From: Anaeromyces robustus
Lineage: Eukaryota > Neocallimastigomycota > Neocallimastigomycetes > Neocallimastigales > Neocallimastigaceae
Assembly (NCBI GenBank): GCA_002104895.1
Contig: MCFG01000013.1
Location: forward strand, 1-64,000
DNA length: 64,000 nucleotides
Reading direction: 5' to 3'
The position numbers and the translations under genes were made by a program. The notes beneath the pieces were generated by a model. The model did not search any database. It was not told where the DNA came from and worked only from the letters and a program-made list of their open reading frames with translations. This document shows positions 55,509 to 64,000 of the stretch, in pieces (positions within the stretch are counted from its first letter, which is position 1; the number at the start of each line of letters is the position of its first letter).

Positions 55509-57478
55509 ATGAATAACAATAAAATTAATAAAGATAATTTAATTGAAGATACTCTAACTTTATTATTAAAACAATCTGATAATACAAAAATAGGTAATTA
55601 TAACCACATTCAATTTAATGCATATAATAGAGCCATTTAAATATAATAAGTGTCAATTCAATAATTTTTATATTTTAATTTATATATACATATTAATTAT
55701 TTCAATTGATATAAAATAAAAAATTTTAGACGTAATATATAAACTTGTTAATTCGTTATCAACAATTAGTCTTCAAGAGTTATCTAAAAAGCTCGACCCT
55801 TTATTTCATTTTGATTTTCTATCTAAATTACCAAATGAATTATCTATAAAAATATTATCTTATACTGATTGTAAAACTATTAGTATTGTATCTAATGTTT
55901 CAAGAAAATGGCATCAACTATCTTTAGATAATACTTTATGGAAACAGTTATATACAACAAAATGGAAATCTTTAGCTTTTGTTAAAAATAAAATATCTCA
56001 GTTTTATCCATATCTTAGCGATATTAAAAAGGAATTGGAATTAGAAAATGATAGTTTTGTATTTCAATTTTGGGAGGTATTAAATTTATTAGAAAATTTA
56101 AGATTGAAGGATTATCAAAATAGTTTCAATAAGAGTTTTAATAATAAAAAAAAAACAGAAAATGAGAATGAAATTCAAAAAAAATATAAAGAATTTGAAA
56201 ATATTCCAGGATTGTGGAGAGCAATATATTATTTACATTTAAAACTAGATTCCAATTGGAATAATAAAAAATATAGTATATACAATATGGTAAGCCATAC
56301 CGATTCTATATATTGTTTACAATATAATAATGAAAGGATTATATCTGGTTCTCGCGATCGTATGTTAACATTCAATTTGTTTTTTTTTTTTTTTTTTTAT
56401 ATTATCATAAATTTCAATAAATTACTTATTGATTATTGTATTAATAGTAATGATAAGTATAAATATATATATATACATACCATCAACTTTTTTTCTTATT
56501 AATTAATGTATAATATTTTTACTATTATAATAATCATTAGAAACTATAAAAGTATGGGATTTAAAAACAAACGAATGTATAAAAACCTTGAATGGACATA
56601 CTGGTTCAATATTAAGTTTACAATTTGATGCTAATTATTTGGTAACTGGTTCAAGTGATAGTACTATTATTCTTTGGGATATTAAATCTTTTGAAATTGT
56701 TAGACGGATCACAGGCCATCAAGATTCAGTATTAAGTGTTAAATTTAACAAAGATTATATTGTATCTTCATCAAAAGATCATACTATTCGTATTTGGGAT
56801 ATTAAAACAGGTGAATTTGTAAGAAAACTTGAGGGACATAAAACTGTAGCAAATGCCATTCAATTAAAAGGTGATATTATAGTATCAGCATCAGGAGGTA
56901 AAAATATAAATAATAGACTATATATTTATTAATATTTAAATTTTTATTTGAAAGAAAAAAAAAATTAATTAAAAAATTAATTAAACATAATATGTATCAA
57001 TAATAATAATAATAATAATAATATAATACATATATATATAATGGATATATAATGGATTCATTAAATATCGATAATACAAAACTATTTTAATTAATAGATC
57101 GTTTAATACGAGCTTGGTCATTATCAACTGGTAAATTATTAAAGACGTTTGAAGGGCATACCCGCGGAATTGCATGCATTTTTTTTGATGGTAATATTAT
57201 TATATCAGGATCTTCTGATTGTACATTAAAAGTCTGGGATTTTCATTCAAATAAGTTATTATTTACTCTTTATGGACATACAGAACTAGTAAGAACTATT
57301 CAATTTGATGGTAAAAAAATTGTATCCGGTTCATATGATCGTACAATAAAAATATGGGATTTTAAATCCAAGCAACTTTTATTTTCATTAGATGGTCACT
57401 TATCCAAAATATTTTGTTTACAGTTTTCAGATTCTAAAATTATTAGTTGTAGTAGTGATAAAGTAAAATAATTAATAA

Positions 57479-57523
<45 letters not shown>

Positions 57524-57651
57524 TTTAAACATATTTTATTATTACTATTAAATGACTAATTTAAATTAATAATAATATATATTTATATTAAATATTATAG
57601 CATATTATTAAATGGGATTTTTCAAGGGATATCTTAAATATATTTCCATAG
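55509..57651 (+). CDS. F-box/WD40 protein, SCF ubiquitin-ligase receptor (5 exons, 495 aa)
   Basis: Such proteins bind Skp1 by the F-box and present substrates through a WD40 propeller (Cdc4/FBXW7, Met30, beta-TrCP types). Exons: 55509-55593, 55730-56359, 56541-56897, 57098-57462 and 57601-57651; GT-AG, in frame, 495 aa. The F-box is at about 55-100 (FLSKLPNELSIKILSYTD ... VSRKWHQLSLDNTLWKQLY). A Lys/Asn/Glu-rich linker and GLWRAIYYLHLKL follow. Seven WD repeats run from about 217 to 489; for example SGSRDQTIKVWDL is formed by splicing exon 2 to 3 (RD|QTIKVWD), and later repeats read SGSSDCTLKVWDF and SGSYDRTIKIWDF. The seventh is completed by the 51-base last exon (HIIKWDF). Seven blades close a propeller, so the gene looks complete. 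The class is sure; which of the classical F-box proteins it corresponds to is not. Confidence 0.9.
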
Positions 57652-57825
57652 TTATTTCTTTTCTCTTATTTATTTATTTCTTAATCTATCTTCATTATAT
57701 CAAAAAAAAAAAAAAAAAAAAAAAAAGAAAAAAAATTATTCAATTTTTTTAAATTCTTAAAATACCAATGAGTTTCTTTTATATATTTCTAATTAATTAT
57801 AGACTTCTTTATAACATAACATATC

Positions 57826-57899
57826 ATATCATATCTTATCATATCTTATCATATCATATCATATCATGTCATGTCATGTCATGTCATGTCATGTCATAT
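57826..57899. repeat. Pentanucleotide array, ATATC/TTATC then ATGTC units
   Basis: About fifteen 5-base units: a mixture of TCATA and TCTTA followed by a run of six TCATG units, a visible sweep of one sequence variant through the array. Confidence 0.93.
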
Positions 57900-58189
57900 T
57901 TTATATATTATATAAATTATTATTATTATCAAAATTTATATATATAAATTAAATAACCTTTATTATATCCATCTTCCATGATAATCTATATACTACATTA
58001 AATTATTAAATAGAAATTTTTTAAAATTAAACAATAAATAATAAATATACAAAAGTTTCATCATAATATAAAAAATGTATTAATAAAAAAGATAGTATAA
58101 AAAGTTAAATAAAATTAAAAATAAAAATAATAATAAAAAACAATTATATTTCTATATTTGTTATTTATTTTTTGAATTATTTGGTCTGA

Positions 58190-58560
58190 CAATGAGTGTA
58201 GTAGCACATTTCTTAATACCAATATTTCAATATCCTTAGCTGACTAACTATACAAAGAAGCTTATTTAAATGAAATTATTTGAAGCCTAAAGAATAATAT
58301 TATCTACAAAGAGTATTTATTATTGACTATAACTTTATATTTCTGATGATCACTAAAGATATGTTATTAGTAAAAATTTAAATTAATATCGGAAATAAAG
58401 ACAAAATTGTCATACTCCCTTATTAAATCAGTCAGAAGAATGTTTGTTAATTTTAACACGCGCATTTTAGAGGAAAGATATAAATTCCCAAAAACTTAAT
58501 ATTTTCTACAGATACCAAGATGATATCATCAAAATATTTTATCTTAACTTATTTTGTATC
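58190..58560 (-). other. Possible reverse-transcriptase relic (very degraded)
   Basis: This segment has more mixed base composition than its surroundings. On the minus strand, near 58525-58560, a short stretch reads KYFDDIILVS, resembling the YxDD box of retroelement reverse transcriptases, closely followed by ENIKFLGIYI, resembling the FLG motif. Elsewhere all frames are broken by stops, and the two motifs are closer than in an intact enzyme. The evidence is only two short motifs, so chance resemblance is possible. Confidence 0.2.
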
Positions 58561-58888
58561 TAAATATTATTGATAATATAATTACTATTATAATAAAATA
58601 AAATATATATTATTTATATAATATAAAATTTTAATTATGAAAAAAAAAAAAAAAAGGATAATTTATTAACCAAAAATATATTTTAGTGTCTATTATATTA
58701 TATAATAAAATAATTATTTTTATTTATAACTGTTAATTTTATTATTAGTTGAAAAATACTTTTAATAAATTTATTGTTAATATATATATATATTAACAAG
58801 ATAATATTTAATTATGATTATACCTTAATGATATATAATTGTAAATTATTATAAGTTATTATATTTGATATTGTATGCTTTTTGTTGC

Positions 58889-59711
<823 letters not shown>

Positions 59712-59806
59712 GATTAAATTAGAGTATATGAACTTTTTTAAACATTAAAAGTTATCTTTTATTATATTTTTAATTAATTAGTTTTTTGTTACTTCTGACT
59801 AATTAA

Positions 59807-60990
59807 TTAGAGATATAAAAAAGTACCTAAAATAGTAGTAATAAAAGCAAAAGCAAAATTAGTTTTGCTCATTATAGCACCTGAAGTTTAGAAGTATCAT
59901 ATTTTGTTCCTACATCAATTGGTTTAGCTTCAGCTTGAGCTTTACTAATAAGGGACTGGATCATATTCCATTGGGAATTGAACACAAACAGTATTAGCAA
60001 TTTCATTAGTCCAATAAAAAATACAATATTCGATATCATTAATAAAGTCGTTATAACCATAGGTGATCTTTGGTGATTTGTTTGGAATATATAAATAAAG
60101 TAATTTACTATCCCAAGCTATTTCTTTATCTAAATGTTCATTATAATCATCAGTCTCTTAATAGCTACTGGATCGAAAATATGTTGAACAACAGACTTTA
60201 AGTGATTGTTAAATAATTCCTTAGTTTGACAATTTTCTTGACTATCACATCCAAGGAATTTATCAACAATAACACGATAGCTATATTCATAATCTAAATT
60301 ATCATGATTAATAGCTTTCCAAACATCAGCACCTTTGTTAATATGAACAATAAAAGGTTGTTTTTGGAAATTAGTAGCATCTAATCCCTTCTTGCATACC
60401 AATACTCAAAGTTTGATCGAAATCTTGATCGATAAAGTAGAATTTATATTTAGAATAATTAAATTGAGTACCTTCAACTTCTTCCTTTGGATGGAAAATA
60501 ACAAAATTAGTAGTAAGGAACCAGCAAGAACTCTAAGCAAAGCATTTATAACTTAAACATTAATAAATAAATAGATAATTATATTACCTTTTTTATTATC
60601 AAACGTAATAATATATATTATTATCATTCAAATATTTCAAATATTTAAATAAATAGATTGTAAAAGTTACAGAAATTAAAAATGAAGAATTTTATAAGTT
60701 CTAATTAGAAATTCAATTACCAAATGGAGGAATTTAGAATAGAGATATTTATCTGTATTAATAATTACAATTGGAACATAATTTGGATTGAAAGTTCAGT
60801 TCTCCCTATAGATTTTTTCCATGGTTCAAAATTTGAATATGCAAATTCTGACATATTATATACAGTTATCTTACGACCATAAAGTTCACTATAGGTTTTA
60901 TTACCAGTAAGAACACTTCCTTACTACCACAAACATAATTATATCTAATAGTATATATAAAACGAAGATAAATCATTATATCAATATATA

Positions 60991-61045
<55 letters not shown>

Positions 61046-61237
61046 CTATTTTTTTTTTTTTTAACATATATAAAAAATTTATAAAAGAATTTTTGGAGAT
61101 ATATTAATTTCCGTTGTGTAAAAGTGAAAGTGAATCAACTTGTTGCATAAGTTGGAGAGATCCATTAACGTTTACTTGACAGTTACCATCAAATGAAACA
61201 ACAGTGAATTTAGAGGCTAATATCTTTGATACTAAAC
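59807..61237 (-). pseudogene. CotH-like (spore-coat kinase-like) secreted protein pseudogene
   Basis: CotH-type proteins are abundant secreted or cell-wall proteins in anaerobic gut fungi. Read leftwards from a splice acceptor at 61238: SKFTVVSFDGNCQVNVNGS, then YNYVCGSKE and TYSELYGRKITVYNMSEFAY ... SIGRTELS, then NPNYVPIVIINTDKY. Next come YKFYFIDQDFDQTLSIGM, the run LDATNFQKQPFIVHINKGAD ... HIFDPVAIKR, then DDYNEHLDKEIAWD and YGYNDFIND. It ends with a hydrophobic C-terminal tail (SKTNFAFAFITTILGTFLYL) like a GPI-anchor signal. These pieces lie in different frames. There are frameshifts near 60395 and 60155, further frame changes in 60780-60930, an in-frame stop near 59950 and another shift near 59885. 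No 5' exon was found. The CotH assignment is from recognition of the IKRR-type and FYxxDxDFD motifs. Alternatively the DNA contains clustered sequence errors, but five or more disruptions make true decay more likely. Confidence 0.65.
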
Positions 61238-61440
61238 CTAAAAAGAAAAACTTAAAACTTGTAATTCATTTTGAATATTATATTATAATATACTTTTTCT
61301 CTAATTCTAATCTTTTATTTATTTAATTTTTTTATTATATTTATGAATATATCTTATGTATTATAATTTTTTTTGTATTGAATATATTATTTTTTAATAT
61401 ATATTTGTATTTTTATTTTTATTTTTATTTATTTGTTTTC

Positions 61441-61480
<40 letters not shown>

Positions 61481-61593
61481 AATATTTCATATTCTTATAT
61501 ATATTTTTTTATTTTTATTATTTATTTATATTTTTTTTATATTATTTTATTATTTCATATATTTAATATATCTTCTTCCTATCTATTATTTTA

Positions 61594-61629
<36 letters not shown>

Positions 61630-61887
61630 CATACATTTTTTTTATTAAAATAAGTTTATATATTTAATATAAATAAAAATATTATAAATAATATAATGAA
61701 ATGTCGTTTTAATTTTTATTATATTTAAACATACCTTGTATTTTATTATTATATTTTATTTTATACATATATTATTACATATATGAAAATTTGTTGTACT
61801 ACATTATATATAATAATTCTATAATAGTATTATTTAAGAATAAAACATAATTTTGAACTTTATTTCTAACATAAATCAATAAATTAA

Positions 61888-61942
<55 letters not shown>

Positions 61943-62474
61943 ATGAAATAGAAATTCTTATTAATTTCTTATGTGTTCCTTATAAGGTTCGAATTAATTT
62001 TTTAAAAATGTTTAATATTTAATATATAAAATCTATTAAATATTGAGCTTTTTTTTTTTTTACAATTCTTTTTTTATAAACTTTTACTTACATAGAAAAA
62101 AATATAAAAAATTTTATTTTGTGTCAAATTCTTTTTTTTTTAAGATTGTAGATGTTTTGAAAATAACTGTTTTATTTAATAACTATATTTTAATATTATT
62201 TTAATTATTTTCATAATCATGTAATATATAATTATTTATTATATAAAAAAAATAAAAAGTAATAAAATAAAAAATAAAAATTAATAATATAAAAAATATA
62301 AAATATAAAAATAAATAGAAAAATAAAAAAAATTAAAAATAAAAGAAAAACGGAACCTTAAATATTATTTTTAGTTTTTAAAAGTAATAATTGTTAAAGT
62401 TTTTTCAAAATATTAAATAGCTATTTGAAATAATAAAGTTATGATTTAATTATAATAATAATAAAATAAAAATA

Positions 62475-62519
<45 letters not shown>

Positions 62520-63016
62520 AAATAAATAAATAAATAAAACTATATGTTATATCAATAAGTTTTTAAATATTTATTTATCTCCTTATTTCTAATATTAAAA
62601 GTAATAAAATTATAAAAAATTTAGCTAAGTAGCCAGTGAATATAAATATAAATTATATTCAAATCTAAAGTTTTATCTGCTTTATTATATAAATTATATA
62701 TTTATTTTTTATATATAATATACGTATTTATTACTAAAAATTGCTAATTAATTATAAATAAGTTTTCCTTAGCATAGAAGATAGCTATTATTAATTAATA
62801 TATATATATAACTATTTTATTCTATTATTTTTTTCTCTAGCCTTTTTTTATTTAATAATTTATTCTTTTTTTTTATTTTGATTTCATTTGATTTTTACTT
62901 ATAATTTTATTTATAACCATAGCCATATTTAAATATATGATATACAAAATTACAATAGAATAATTAAAAATATTTCTACTAAGTTTTATAAAATTTTACA
63001 TATACGAAAGATAATA
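61238..63016. other. Intergenic region, no gene seen
   Basis: Between the pseudogene and the C2-domain gene. Long A and T runs and AAAT arrays (61887-61944 and about 62477-62540). No coding segment. The first exon and promoter of the old CotH-like gene would have been in the left part; neither can be recognised. Confidence 0.65.
61444..61629. repeat. A36 and T33 runs about 117 bases apart (inverted homopolymers)
   Basis: Poly-A at 61444-61479 and poly-T at 61597-61629 could pair across the T-rich spacer as a long A:T stem. Open frames here are poly-Lys/Phe artefacts. Confidence 0.88.
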
Positions 63017-64000
63017 ATGAGTAATCTACAAAATGGTTCAAATGATTTAGATAATAATAATGTAATTGGTCATGACCATAGAATAAGAATAAAGATTTTT
63101 GAAGCAAAAAATTTTTATCATTGTAATAAAGCTGATTCATTTTGTGTTATTACAACTAATAATATATCAGAAGATGAGAAAACAATTGAAAGACCTTCAG
63201 TTAAAGTGAGTAAACCATTGATTAGAAAAATGAGTAATGCTTTTAATTCTGGAACTGTTGTAAGAAAAGGTTCTTGTAATTCAACATTAATTGATAAAAA
63301 TGCACTGGAAATGATGACTAGTCAAAATGAAAAGCTTAAAGGAATTCAATTTGAAACAAAATTAATACCTTGTAATTCAAATCCATTTTGGGGGGAATTT
63401 TTCGAAATTATACTGAAAAAAAATTTTTATAGTATTAAAGGTATATATGGCATTTATTTTTATTTATTTATAATATATTTATTTATTTGTTTTAAATAAT
63501 ATTTTTTATATTGTTATTTCATTTTATTTATAAATACAAAAATACAATTGGATCATATAATTTATGCACTAATATTCATTTTTATCAAATGAACATAAAA
63601 ATTAATATATACAGTTGAATTATTCCTAAAAAATGCAATATTGAATTATCCAGTAGGAGAAATATTTCTTTATAAATATGAAATGGAACAAAATAAATTC
63701 GGAAAAGCGTTCGAGTATTGGAAACCATTAAATTCAAAAAATTTATCCATTAAAAAAGAAGTTAATGAAAATGGACATTCTCATATTTTTGAATCCATTA
63801 GTGATGATTATATTCATGATTGTATAATATGTGAAAATGTTATTACTGATGATGGATTAATATGTTCAAATTGTCATGTAACAACACATGTTAAATGTAG
63901 TCAAAATCTTTGTAATTGTAATGCTTGTGGTACGATTAGAATTGAATATAGATATATTGATTTTCCAATTCTTGTAAAATATCATAATTATTATTCTAAT
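63017..64000 (+). CDS. C2-domain protein with inserted Cys-rich (C1-like) module (3' partial)
   Basis: The ATG is at 63017; exon 1 is 63017-63440 and exon 2 starts at 63615 and runs open to the window end. The joint is GT-AG and in frame (IK|VELFLKN). The N-terminus begins a C2 fold (RIRIKIFEAKNFYHCNKADS), broken by an unusual insertion of about 60 residues with basic/Ser-rich SKPLIRKMSNAF and VRKGSCNS. It resumes with FETKLIPCNSNPFWGEFFEI and FLKNAILNYPVGEIFLYKYE. A Cys/His cluster follows: CIICENVITDDGLICSNC, then HVTTHVKCSQNLCNCNACG, resembling a C1/phorbol-ester-type zinc finger. It then returns to a C2-like strand, IRIEYRYID. C2 plus C1 modules occur in RasGAPs, Unc13 and PKC relatives. 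A RasGAP is the leading guess, because fungal and amoebal RasGAPs carry such N-termini, but the catalytic part lies outside the window. Confidence 0.75.

Noticed and set aside
61980-61998. GGTTCGAATTA, resembling a tRNA B box
   Set aside because: The flanking bases cannot form a T stem, and no acceptor stem or A box exists nearby.

Overview
This is nuclear DNA from a very AT-rich eukaryote. Genes carry short GT-AG introns, proteins carry asparagine tracts coded by AAT, and intergenic DNA is almost pure A/T with long ATT, TTTA, AAAT and homopolymer repeats. The best fit is an anaerobic gut fungus (Neocallimastigomycota). That rests on the base composition, on a decayed gene resembling the CotH-type proteins common in these fungi, and on a polyketide-type enzyme fusion that looks bacterial in origin. 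The organism call is inference; a dictyostelid-like protist was the main alternative. No prokaryotic operon, CRISPR array, rRNA or convincing tRNA was seen.

Layout. 1-3419 (+): intronless 3' part of a multidomain protein, two crotonase (ECH) domains followed by an HMG-CoA synthase domain, which is the composition of a polyketide beta-branching cassette. 4843-18239 (-): SMG1, the nonsense-mediated decay kinase, rebuilt here as ten exons (4028 aa). 20313-24273 (+): many-exon, strongly degenerate FATP-like acyl-CoA synthetase. 25423-26232 (-): isochorismatase-fold protein with two of its three catalytic residues replaced. 27368-29573 (-): CENATAC/CCDC84 homologue of the minor spliceosome (six exons, 312 aa). 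31132-36079 (+): GIGYF translational repressor (nine exons, 1195 aa). 38672-39496 (-): four-helix membrane protein. 41915-43545 (-): Cys-rich zinc-binding membrane protein (five exons, 368 aa). 49390-54606 (+): SIN3 corepressor (four exons, 1536 aa) with a large NNM/NNNM repeat. 55509-57651 (+): F-box/WD40 ubiquitin-ligase receptor (five exons, 495 aa). 57652-61237: decayed DNA with an 823-bp ATT array and a frameshifted CotH-like pseudogene (-). 63017-64000 (+): 5' part of a C2-domain, Cys-rich protein that runs off the window.

Together: most genes are unrelated housekeeping genes. Three of them (SMG1, CENATAC, GIGYF) act in mRNA surveillance, splicing or translational control, and SMG1 and CENATAC are absent from the well-known yeasts. 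The most unusual item is the beta-branching fusion at the left edge, next to an ordinary eukaryotic core gene. Exon borders were placed by eye from GT/AG signals, reading-frame continuity and remembered family motifs, and have not been checked against transcripts.
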